NCBI GenBank assembly: GCA_004322325.1
Contig: SCTP01000214.1
Coordinates: 1-7,776 of the forward strand
DNA from: Gammaproteobacteria bacterium
GTDB taxonomy: Bacteria; Pseudomonadota; Gammaproteobacteria; DSM-16500
Length of the DNA: 7,776 nucleotides
Reading direction: 5' to 3'
The position numbers were made by a program, and so were the translations under genes. The notes under the pieces are model-generated. The model ran no database searches, was not told the DNA's origin, and saw only the letters and a list, made by a program, of their open reading frames with translations. Of the stretch, positions 1 to 5,403 are shown one piece after another; position 1 is the first letter of the stretch, and every line of letters starts with the position of its first letter.

Positions 1-1512
1 CCAATGCAACACAAGGCCACTCGCTCCCACCGCCCATGCGTCATTCGCATCAATGATCTTAACGCCGAGAAGATTGGTGCCGCCTAAATCAACAGAGGAC
101 CAACTTGACCCATTGTAAGAGGCAATCACTTGACTATTCCCCACTGCAAAACCGGCATCTGCTAAACCATCGCCGTTGGTATCGAGCATGGAAACGTTGT
201 TTAAAGCTGCTGTTGCTGAGGAAGCTGAACTCCAACTGGTACCATTCCATTTGATAATAACCCCAGCTGCCCCAACCGCCCACGCTTCTGAATCGGATAC
301 GACATAAACACCATTGAGGTTTTGAGTGGTGGGACTGCTCATGCTAGTCCAAGTCGAGCCATTGTATCTTAAAATTTGTCCATTATTACCTACTGCAAAA
401 CCAATATTCCCTGTACCATCACCGGTGGTATCAATAACATGAACGGCATTTAAATTCTGATTTGAATTATTATCGGCAGGCAATCCTGTACTCGGTGTGA
501 GAAGCGTCCAATTGCTACCATTCCAACGTAGGATAGTGTATCGGTTATTCCCTGAAGAGCAAGAAGTCGGTTTATATCGAACTCCTACCGCCCACCCTTC
601 TTGAGAAGAAACCATCGATACATCAACTAAATTTTGTCCTGAGCAAGCCCCTGATACGGTATTAAGTGACCAGGTTGAGCCATTCCAACGTAAGAAAATA
701 AAATTACTACCCACCACATTACCAACTGCCCACGCATCTGCATTCGAAAGCATGCCCAGACCATTGAGGGTCGTCGCATTAGACCCTCCCGCCAGTGTGG
801 AGAGGGTCCAGCTTTTTTCTGTCGGTTTATTCCAATGCGTCAATACAAAATTACTTCCGGAAACATTTCCCACCGCCCAACCTTCTTGCAACTGCACGTT
901 CCACTGCAATTCGCGCTGATACTTCGGGGAAGCAATCGTTGGAATACCCGCTTGCACATCCAGCGAACATTGATACTGACCAGCCCCTGCTCCACTCGCA
1001 TGGCTGGAGGCGGACGTTCCACCCGTACCGCGGGTTACGCCAATAAAAGAGTTACCAGAAATGGCCGCATAATCCATGAATTCCTTATCCACCGCAATGC
1101 GCCCAGCTGGGGCAAAACCAGAGGTACTCGCCACAGGAATCGTAGTAGCAGTGGAAGTAACAGCAGCACTTAAGTTGTCCACCGAATAAATCGGCGAGCT
1201 ATTGATAGTCGTAATGGTAAATGTTCCACCACCTAAAGAAGCATTGGTAATCGCCGATGTCCCGGTGATACTCGCACAACTACTCCGCAGGGGCGTCCCC
1301 GTTAACTTCGGCATCGTCAAAAGCCGTGTACCGATTTCAACGCCTGATTCAGCATTATAAAAAGCTTTTAATCCATTTGACTGGGCGACACTCAATGCCG
1401 CGCGATTAGAAGTTAAATACGATACCATCGTGCCGACGAGGCCCATCGCTAGAATAAAAAGAACCGCAATGACGAGGAAATAGCCTCGTTGCTCCCGCTT
1501 CATCCGTTTCAT
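1..1512 (-). CDS. mshP: MshP/PilX-like minor prepilin fused to a WAVG-repeat beta-propeller (3' end beyond window)
   Basis: My translation of the minus strand from ATG at 1512 is open for 504 codons to the window edge. Residues 1-30 (MKRMKREQRG, then YFLVIAVLFILAMGLVG) form a prepilin leader and hydrophobic helix, cut by prepilin peptidase after Gly10. FYNAESGVEIG (51-61) matches the AEaG motif of PilX/MshP proteins. The +5 position is Ile, not Glu, as in GspK-type tip pilins. Residues about 115-175 are an inserted beta-rich module. Residues about 205-504 hold seven WAVG/FAVG repeats (211, 260, 306, 371, 410, 454, 492) paired with W/Y-N-G-S-x-W motifs, like Asp-box/Ycf48-type propellers. The start overlaps the mshO stop (ATGA), with CGGAG 6 nt upstream. 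Ordinary MshP is far shorter, so this is a fusion. Inferred role: pilus-tip priming and adhesion or sensing. The mshP name rests on order and N-terminal type; the propeller fold is inferred from repeats. Confidence 0.85.
   Translation of the reverse strand, partial: MKRMKREQRGYFLVIAVLFILAMGLVGTMVSYLTSNRAALSVAQSNGLKAFYNAESGVEIGTRLLTMPKLTGTPLRSSCASITGTSAITNASLGGGTFTITTINSSPIYSVDNLSAAVTSTATTIPVASTSGFAPAGRIAVDKEFMDYAAISGNSFIGVTRGTGGTSASSHASGAGAGQYQCSLDVQAGIPTIASPKYQRELQWNVQLQEGWAVGNVSGSNFVLTHWNKPTEKSWTLSTLAGGSNATTLNGLGMLSNADAWAVGNVVGSNFIFLRWNGSTWSLNTVSGACSGQNLVDVSMVSSQEGWAVGVRYKPTSCSSGNNRYTILRWNGSNWTLLTPSTGLPADNNSNQNLNAVHVIDTTGDGTGNIGFAVGNNGQILRYNGSTWTSMSSPTTQNLNGVYVVSDSEAWAVGAAGVIIKWNGTSWSSASSATAALNNVSMLDTNGDGLADAGFAVGNSQVIASYNGSSWSSVDLGGTNLLGVKIIDANDAWAVGASGLVLHW
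157..183 (-). other. DxNxDGxxD calcium-type loop in the propeller
   Basis: Residues 444-452 of the mshP-like product read DTNGDGLAD, placing Asp/Asn/Asp/Asp at loop positions 1, 3, 5 and 9 with Gly at 6. This is the spacing of EF-hand-like and dockerin-like calcium loops and of the calcium site in PilY1 (DxDxDxxxD). It lies directly before the GFAVG motif of the sixth repeat. Calcium binding is inferred. Confidence 0.55.
406..432 (-). other. Second, weaker calcium-type loop (DxTxDGxxN)
   Basis: Residues 361-369 of the mshP-like product read DTTGDGTGN, the same position relative to a GFAVG motif (371-375) as the loop at 157-183. Positions 1 and 5 are Asp and 9 is Asn, but position 3 is Thr, so the site is weaker. 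The two loops come from the two repeats that have Phe in place of Trp, suggesting duplication of a two-blade unit. Confidence 0.45.
988..1170 (-). other. Beta-rich module inserted in the MshP-like pilin
   Basis: Residues 115-175 hold a recognisable pattern: TTIPVASTSGF, then RIAVDKEFMDYAAISGNSF, then GVTRGTGGTSASSHASGA. I know this kind of sequence (strand, GF, G-I-x-D-E, Y, F-x-G-V-x-R-G-x-x-G-T-x-x-x-H-x-x-G) as a short domain recurring in surface and phage-tail-like proteins and some pilin-like proteins. Its function is unknown to me. It sits between the pilin N-terminal region and the propeller, and could be a stalk or an attachment module. Confidence 0.5.
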
Positions 1513-1982
1513 GATATGCTCCGCGTTCCGACTGTTGTGACATACGACTGGGTTAAATTACCTTGAGTAAAAGAAACTGACAACACAATATAGCGCACAG
1601 CAGAAGCAGTACTCGTGATCGCACCAGGCGTATTAAGATAACTCATACTGAAACTCTGTACACCGCTCGCTAATGTCACCCCATTTCGTAGAATCGAACC
1701 ACTGCTTAACTGATAATTCACGCTATTCGAATTCACGTCGACAAACGTTAATTGTGTTGATTGGATAACGGAAATATCATTCGGCGAACGAATCGTATGA
1801 ATGTCATCCGCCATGCGCTCAAGCGCTAAGAAACCGTTCCAATCCGTTGTGGAAATATTTTGCGAAGTGATGAATGCTTGATAACCATGAAATAATACCG
1901 ATCCCACGACGACGCTGATAATTGCCATGATGACCATGGAAGCAGTCAATTCAATGAGAGTAAAACCTGGTATCTTTCCCAT
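1509..1982 (-). CDS. mshO: MshO-like minor prepilin (GspJ/PilW type)
   Basis: This encodes a 157-residue type IV prepilin. The leader MGKIPG is followed by FTLIELTASMVIMAIISVVV, with cleavage expected after Gly6 and Glu at +5 of the mature protein. The stretch ALERMADDIHTIRSP (53-67) fits the MshO/GspJ/PilW pattern of an amphipathic helix after the transmembrane part; the rest is beta-rich and Ser/Thr-rich. It should be a minor pilin of the tip-priming complex, processed by prepilin peptidase and held in the inner membrane before assembly. ATG at 1982 is chosen because AGGGGA (1989-1994) lies 6 nt upstream; the TTG at 1985 would leave only 3 nt. The start shares one base with the mshD stop (TGATG), and the stop overlaps the mshP start, so the genes are probably translationally coupled. 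The mshO name follows order as well as sequence. Confidence 0.85.
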   Translation of the reverse strand: MGKIPGFTLIELTASMVIMAIISVVVGSVLFHGYQAFITSQNISTTDWNGFLALERMADDIHTIRSPNDISVIQSTQLTFVDVNSNSVNYQLSSGSILRNGVTLASGVQSFSMSYLNTPGAITSTASAVRYIVLSVSFTQGNLTQSYVTTVGTRSIS

Positions 1983-2356
1983 CAATAATCCCCTACTTGC
2001 ACTGCCAACGTCGCATTGGCTGCACCACCGACTGTCACAGTAATGGTCTTATACGCCGTATCGCTATTCCATGTGGTACAACTCACACTGGTACTCACTG
2101 AAAATCCCGATGGGGCTGAACAAGCACTCGCCGAGGGAGTGCTGGGACACGATAAAGCGGAATAACCCATTAATCGGCGCTGTTGTAAAAACCACTCGGC
2201 ACAACGCCTTGCAACTTGCACGGCGACCCATTGATTGTGAATACTGGGGGTACTACGTAATGCTTGGTTAGCGCCTAATAAAATGGTCGTCATGAGTAAG
2301 CTCGTCACCACAATAAAAATGACCATTTCTATCAAGGTAAACCCCGCTTGCCTCAT
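1982..2356 (-). CDS. mshD: MshD-like minor prepilin (GspI/PilV type), short and cysteine-rich
   Basis: This encodes a 124-residue prepilin with the very short leader MRQAG and mature start FTLIEMVIFIVVTSLLM, with Glu at +5. The helix continues through VAVQVARRCAEWFLQQRR (44-61), which fits MshD/GspI proteins, where an A-x-x-x-x-E element follows the membrane part. It is short compared with MshD proteins I know (roughly 150-200 residues). The globular part has four cysteines (52, 70, 79, 93), an even number that could form two periplasmic disulphides. The gene overlaps the end of mshC by ATGA and has AGGGAG (2363-2368) 6 nt before the start, so the start is well supported. Expected role: minor pilin next to MshO and MshP in the tip complex. 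Assignment to mshD rather than another minor pilin depends on gene order. Confidence 0.8.
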   Translation of the reverse strand: MRQAGFTLIEMVIFIVVTSLLMTTILLGANQALRSTPSIHNQWVAVQVARRCAEWFLQQRRLMGYSALSCPSTPSASACSAPSGFSVSTSVSCTTWNSDTAYKTITVTVGGAANATLAVQVGDY

Positions 2357-2829
2357 GCTAAACTCCCTGACCCGGTTTCCGGATTAATCTGAACGAACCG
2401 TACCCGGCTTCCATAAATGAGTCGAATACTGCTAACCGTTGAATAAGCCGTGCCTGAACTGGTATAAGGCACACCTTGCGAATTAAATACCAAAATGTTG
2501 CTAGGAAAAGGGGTGGTGATACTACTGGCAACCGTCACACTAGTACTACCGTTCGGCAGTATTATCGCTGTTCCTGCCTCATTCGCGATTTGATAAGAAT
2601 TACTCGTGAGCAATACCCATCGATAACGCTGTCCCGTTGTCATGCTTAATGCTTGCGTATAGCGAATATCATCTAATACACGCCGTGCATCATAGTCTAT
2701 CGTGGAAGACGTCGCGGTCCATTGCGGCGCGACCGCTACACTGAGAATGCCGATAACGATGACCACGAGAATAAACTCGATCAACGTAAATCCACCCATC
2801 GTATACCGCGTCAGTGAGGAGGTCTTCAT
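2353..2829 (-). CDS. mshC: MshC-like minor prepilin (GspH/FimT type)
   Basis: This encodes a 158-residue prepilin. FTLIEFILVVIVIGILSVAVAP follows Gly12-Gly13, with Glu at +5. Then comes ARRVLDDIRYTQALSMTTGQ (48-67), a typical GspH/FimT/MshC helix, and a beta-rich C-terminus with LVFNSQGVP (113-121) and the ending FVQINPETGSGSL, which matches the GspH/FimT pattern (F-x-x-x-G and I-x-P-x-T-G). The frame is open to 2976, but residues before the pilin leader are not pilin-like, so the start is inside: ATG 2829 gives a 13-residue leader, ATG 2799 gives MGG. Neither has a clear Shine-Dalgarno sequence. A TTGACA box at 2860-2865 places transcription start close to 2829, so a leaderless message or use of 2799 is possible. 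It is the first gene of the minus-strand set. Confidence 0.83.
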   Translation of the reverse strand: MKTSSLTRYTMGGFTLIEFILVVIVIGILSVAVAPQWTATSSTIDYDARRVLDDIRYTQALSMTTGQRYRWVLLTSNSYQIANEAGTAIILPNGSTSVTVASSITTPFPSNILVFNSQGVPYTSSGTAYSTVSSIRLIYGSRVRFVQINPETGSGSLA

Positions 2830-2832
2830 CGG

Positions 2833-2838
2833 TATAAT
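2833..2838 (+). promoter_or_regulatory. Perfect TATAAT -10 box, possible mshI promoter
   Basis: A consensus TATAAT lies on the plus strand about 55 nt before the mshI start. The -35 region (around 2809-2816) matches TTGACA poorly, so an activator would be needed if this is used. It nearly overlaps the minus-strand -10, so the two promoters may compete. A second A+T-rich block at 2866-2873 (TATATAAA) is an alternative. Confidence 0.3.
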
Positions 2839-2865
2839 TTGATCTGGAATAGGAATTTCTGTCAA
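2837..2865 (-). promoter_or_regulatory. Candidate sigma-70 promoter for mshCDOP
   Basis: On the minus strand, a perfect -35 hexamer TTGACA (2865-2860) is followed after 17 nt by TCAAAT (2842-2837), a 4-of-6 match to TATAAT. Transcription would begin near 2830, at the mshC ATG at 2829. The consensus -35 and ideal spacer support it; the -10 is weak. Confidence 0.5.
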
Positions 2866-2877
2866 TATATAAAAAGC

Positions 2878-2884
2878 AGAAGGA
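2878..2884 (+). promoter_or_regulatory. Ribosome binding site deciding the mshI start
   Basis: AGAAGGA lies 8 nt before ATG 2893. The in-frame TTG at 2839 has no comparable site, and its extra 18 residues are not family-like, so 2893 is preferred. Confidence 0.75.
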
Positions 2885-2892
2885 TCCTGGCT

Positions 2893-3867
2893 ATGCAGCT
2901 TGACACTTATATCAAGGAAATACGCGAACGGATAACAACCCTTTTGGCCAAGAAGCCTCCGGAAATGACTACGCATCGTTGCTGTATCTGTCTATCATCC
3001 AACGATATCTCGCTCATCCACCTCAATAAAACACAAGACGCCATCGAACTGTTATTATCAGAAACCATTCACTATGATGAAGCTGAAAACATCCCGCTGG
3101 TTCTATCCGGCATTGTTCAACAGTATACGTTAGCTTCCATCCCAACTTATTGGGTGTTATCGCCTGATTACTATCAGTTATTTTTAATTGAATCGCTGCC
3201 CGTTAAAGCAGAGGAATTTCATGAAGCCTTGAACTGGCGTATTAAAAGTTTGCTGTCTTATCCTATCAAAGAAGCGACCATTGATTATTTCAAATTACCT
3301 CCTAAAAAATCTTCACCTGATAATTTTATGATTGCGGCTATTACTGCCAAAACCAGCCAGCTCTTTAAAATAAGCAACATCATGAGAAAAAGTAATATTG
3401 AGTTAACCACGATTGATATCCCTGAACTGGCCATGCGTAATTTGACGGCACTCTATGAAACCGATGAAAAAAGCACTGCTTTCATTTACTTTTATGAACA
3501 TCTAGCCATCTTAAATATCAGTTGCCAAAAAACATTATACTTTACTCGTCATATTGAACTCACTGACAACGCAGCTCAGCCGACTCATTATGAGCAGCTT
3601 TGCCTTAATATTTTACGTTATTTTGATTATTTCCAAAGCCAATGGCGCCACCCTAGTCCTAATCGTATTTTCATTGGCTCTGAAAAAGAGAATACGGCTG
3701 AAATAGCTAAAATACTTTCTCAAAATTTATCACTCTCCGTGGAACCTTTTGTATTCAAATCAGTCGCATTAGATGCGAGCAAATTACGGTTATTAGAAAA
3801 AAAATACTTACTCTCTTTTGGCGGTGCTTTACGCGAGGAGCAAAATCATGCTACGCCAGGAAATTAA
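2893..3867 (+). CDS. mshI: MshI, PilM-like cytoplasmic protein of the pilus assembly complex
   Basis: This encodes 324 residues, the usual MshI length. There is no signal peptide or membrane segment, so it is cytoplasmic. MshI is related to PilM (actin/FtsA-like fold), which binds the cytoplasmic tail of a PilN-type partner and links the motor to the membrane complex. Family features include EALNWRIKSLLSYPIKEATIDYF-like text (about 111-133), DIPELAMRNL (175-184), RIFIGS (259-263) and LSFGGALR (307-314). The nucleotide-binding signatures of PilM look degraded: the first phosphate loop region reads ICLSSNDISLIHL (32-44) without the usual D-x-G, and the second reads FIYFYEHLAILNI (197-209). The start at 2893 is set by AGAAGGA. 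The last 20 nt overlap the PilN-like gene. It heads the plus-strand set. Confidence 0.88.
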   Translation: MQLDTYIKEIRERITTLLAKKPPEMTTHRCCICLSSNDISLIHLNKTQDAIELLLSETIHYDEAENIPLVLSGIVQQYTLASIPTYWVLSPDYYQLFLIESLPVKAEEFHEALNWRIKSLLSYPIKEATIDYFKLPPKKSSPDNFMIAAITAKTSQLFKISNIMRKSNIELTTIDIPELAMRNLTALYETDEKSTAFIYFYEHLAILNISCQKTLYFTRHIELTDNAAQPTHYEQLCLNILRYFDYFQSQWRHPSPNRIFIGSEKENTAEIAKILSQNLSLSVEPFVFKSVALDASKLRLLEKKYLLSFGGALREEQNHATPGN

Positions 3868-4444
3868 TCTTTATCGCTCGTTTTCACCCACTTCCTCAGG
3901 TGAAGTCATCTTAACGTGGCGACGTTTTGTATTGAGCCAGGTATTTCTGATAGTGATGCTATTTTTACTGTATTTTTCTTCTTTGTGGCAGCTACATTCT
4001 CTCAAGAAAACTGTGGTAGAAAAAAAGAATCAATTAACAGCTCTACAAAGCAAGTTCGAGAAAATTAAAAATACTTATCCTCAGCTTTTTTTCTCTCAGG
4101 ATATAACGAATGTCATGTCCAAGTTACAAGAAGATTTAGCTGCAAAACAAAAAATTTTAGAATCCGTTACTAATCAATCACCGTTTTCACAAAATTTATT
4201 AGCGCTATCCCGTACCATCGCCGCTAACGTCTGGTTAACAGATATTCTCCTCGCAGAAGGAGGATATGCGATCACCTTAAAAGGAAAAAGTATTGGCATG
4301 GGAAATTTGCAAATTTTTTTAGATAACTTATCCCATGATAAAACCTTTTCTGGTTTTAATATTAGCGCAAACAATATTGAAAATACTGGTAAAAGTGCTG
4401 ATAACACGATGCTTACCTTTGAGATAGAGATGAATAAAAAATGA
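3848..4444 (+). CDS. PilN-like MSHA assembly protein (second MshI-type gene in some msh loci)
   Basis: This encodes 198 residues. The N-terminus MLRQEINLY resembles the PilN tail (xxINLYxx) that docks into PilM. A single membrane helix follows at about 27-47 (FVLSQVFLIVMLFLLYFSSL), then a predicted coiled coil (50-106), then a PilN-type periplasmic domain in which WLTDILLAEGG (129-139), I-T-L-K-G (142-146) and NLQIFLDNL (153-161) are the recognisable strands and helix. It should pair with MshI through the tail and with MshJ through the periplasmic part. The start is fixed by GAGGAG (3835-3840), 7 nt before ATG 3848; an upstream ATG at 3818 would only add 10 residues lying within mshI. It overlaps mshI by 20 nt and mshJ by ATGA. 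This gene and mshJ are visibly A+T-rich compared with mshL. Confidence 0.85.
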   Translation: MLRQEINLYRSFSPTSSGEVILTWRRFVLSQVFLIVMLFLLYFSSLWQLHSLKKTVVEKKNQLTALQSKFEKIKNTYPQLFFSQDITNVMSKLQEDLAAKQKILESVTNQSPFSQNLLALSRTIAANVWLTDILLAEGGYAITLKGKSIGMGNLQIFLDNLSHDKTFSGFNISANNIENTGKSADNTMLTFEIEMNKK

Positions 4445-5067
4445 ATGAATGGTTGATATCGTTAAGAAACTGGTACGAACCTCGTCCATCACGTGAACGA
4501 GTCTTAATTCTTTTTCTAGGATGGGCTATTGTCTATGCCTTGTTTTATTTTATTTTCTTTTCTCCCCTTGATAAAGAAAGTAAAGCACTCCACGAGACCC
4601 TTAAAACAGAAGAGGATACGATTACAAACTGGGAAGTGCAAATTGCCGCCTTAAATAAAATCGCCACCACCCCACTTTATAAAAAATGGCAGCAACAAAA
4701 TAAATTATTTGTTAGTTTGCATCAGAAATATAAAAATTTGTTAAAATCATCTTCCACTAAACAATGGCAAGATATTATTAAAACTGTTTTACAAGCGCAA
4801 ACGAATATCACGTTAGTGCAAATTAAAGATTTTCCCGAAGTAGTTTATAATCCAGCTAATCTGCCTATTTCTTCGACCACTTTATATGAACAACGATTAC
4901 TAGTCGTTATTTTTAGTAATTATTTCGATACCATTGATTATATCCAACACTTAGAATCGCTATTACCCAATATTCATTGGAATAGTTTAAACTATCAAGT
5001 GACTCAATACCCGGTAGCGAAAATCGAAATGGAGTTTTCGATCTTTTATGATAAATCGAATGCTTGA
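4441..5067 (+). CDS. mshJ: MshJ, PilO-like inner-membrane protein
   Basis: This encodes 208 residues, the usual MshJ length. A short cytoplasmic part ending in RPSRERVL is followed by one membrane helix (about 21-41) and a charged, probably coiled-coil segment (43-105). The periplasmic C-terminal domain contains YEQRLLVVIFSNYFDTIDYI (149-168), HLESLLPNIHW (170-180) and QYPVAKIEMEFSIF (189-202). The RER just before the helix and the LExLxxxxxW pattern followed by YPxAxxxxxxS are typical of MshJ. It is the PilO/GspM-type partner of the PilN-like protein in the inner-membrane alignment complex. It begins with ATGA overlapping the previous stop; no strong ribosome site is visible, so translation is probably coupled. 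The end overlaps mshK by 20 nt. Confidence 0.87.
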   Translation: MNEWLISLRNWYEPRPSRERVLILFLGWAIVYALFYFIFFSPLDKESKALHETLKTEEDTITNWEVQIAALNKIATTPLYKKWQQQNKLFVSLHQKYKNLLKSSSTKQWQDIIKTVLQAQTNITLVQIKDFPEVVYNPANLPISSTTLYEQRLLVVIFSNYFDTIDYIQHLESLLPNIHWNSLNYQVTQYPVAKIEMEFSIFYDKSNA

Positions 5068-5389
5068 TCGAGTGATGGTGGTCGTGTGTTGCCTACTCTT
5101 CCCTTTCTTGCTGGGTGCCAGCACGATGATAGACCCAACACGTCCTCCGGGTACCCTCTTCAATCCAGCCGGTACGGATTCCTCGGCAGGTAGTTTAACG
5201 GTGAGCGCTATTTTTATTTATCCTAATTACCGTGTCGCCATTATTAATGGCCGGCCTGTGATGGTCGGAGACCATCTAGGTGATTTTACTATTACCTCTA
5301 TCATGCCATTTACGGTAGAATTAATAGGTTCGCAAAACAATCAGGAAGTGTTACCGTTAGTGGCCACCGTAAAACAGGAAAGACCATAG
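5048..5389 (+). CDS. mshK: MshK, PilP-like periplasmic protein
   Basis: This encodes 113 residues, typical for MshK. A signal peptide (about 1-25, hydrophobic VVVCCLLFPFLLGAS) is followed by DPTRPP (29-34), the family hallmark, then a small beta domain: LTVSAIFIYPNYRVAIINGR (50-69), VMVGDHLGDFTITSI (71-85) and VELIG (90-94). This is the PilP/GspC homology-region fold with the MshK pattern S-A-I-x-x-x-x-x-x-R-x-A-I-I-N-G. It should bridge the inner-membrane complex and the secretin MshL. ATG 5048 overlaps mshJ by 20 nt; GGAG at 5031-5034 is rather far (13 nt), so ATG 5060 (four residues shorter) is possible. Only a few bases separate its stop from the mshL ribosome site. Confidence 0.88.
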   Translation: MINRMLDRVMVVVCCLLFPFLLGASTMIDPTRPPGTLFNPAGTDSSAGSLTVSAIFIYPNYRVAIINGRPVMVGDHLGDFTITSIMPFTVELIGSQNNQEVLPLVATVKQERP

Positions 5390-5390
5390 A

Positions 5391-5395
5391 AAGGA
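5391..5395 (+). promoter_or_regulatory. Ribosome binding site deciding the mshL start
   Basis: AAGGA sits 8 nt before ATG 5404. The in-frame ATG at 5395 overlaps this site and would have no usable spacing, so 5404 is preferred. Confidence 0.7.
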
Positions 5396-5403
5396 TGCAA
5401 GCT

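Larger units (their letters stand above)
1..900 (-). repeat. Seven tandem WAVG...WNGSTW protein repeats (beta-propeller blades)
   Basis: Within the mshP-like gene, residues 205-504 repeat a unit of the form [AG]-[WF]-A-V-G, then a short hydrophobic strand, then [RK]-[WY]-N-G-[ST]-x-W-[ST]. The AVG motifs start at residues 211, 260, 306, 371, 410, 454 and 492, a spacing of 38-65. Six W/Y-N motifs follow at about 226, 275, 329, 382, 421 and 465, and a seventh is cut after LHW at the edge. The NGSTW part resembles the Asp-box (SxDxGxTW) of sialidase/sortilin/Ycf48-type propellers. Part of the repetition survives in DNA: CCATTCCAACGTA occurs at 519-531 and 680-692 on the plus strand. Seven or more blades would close a propeller. 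Confidence 0.8.
2830..2892. promoter_or_regulatory. Shared 63-bp divergent promoter region between mshC and mshI
   Basis: The only real gap between genes in the window separates the two divergent gene sets and is notably A+T-rich. Both sets should be started from here or from just inside the flanking genes, and such close spacing suggests joint control. No clear long palindrome or CRP-type site was found by eye. Confidence 0.7.

Noticed and set aside
795..1173. Plus-strand open frames of 83 and 112 codons opposite the mshP-like gene
   Set aside because: They lie antisense to a continuous 504-codon frame with recognisable pilin and repeat motifs, and their products have no family features.
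2071..2271. Plus-strand 66-codon open frame
   Set aside because: It is antisense to the mshD-like prepilin, which has a ribosome site and coupled neighbours.
2839..2892. TTG start for mshI at 2839
   Set aside because: It has no ribosome site, its extra residues overlap the promoter region, and ATG 2893 has AGAAGGA at good spacing.
2830..2976. Longer mshC reading frame starting at 2976
   Set aside because: The extra 49 residues overlap mshI on the other strand and would put the prepilin leader in mid-protein; prepilin leaders are short.
4311..4320. T-rich run resembling the tail of a terminator
   Set aside because: It lies inside the PilN-like coding sequence with no G+C-rich hairpin before it.
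4174..4407. Minus-strand 77-codon open frame
   Set aside because: It is antisense to the PilN-like gene, with no ribosome site or recognisable product.
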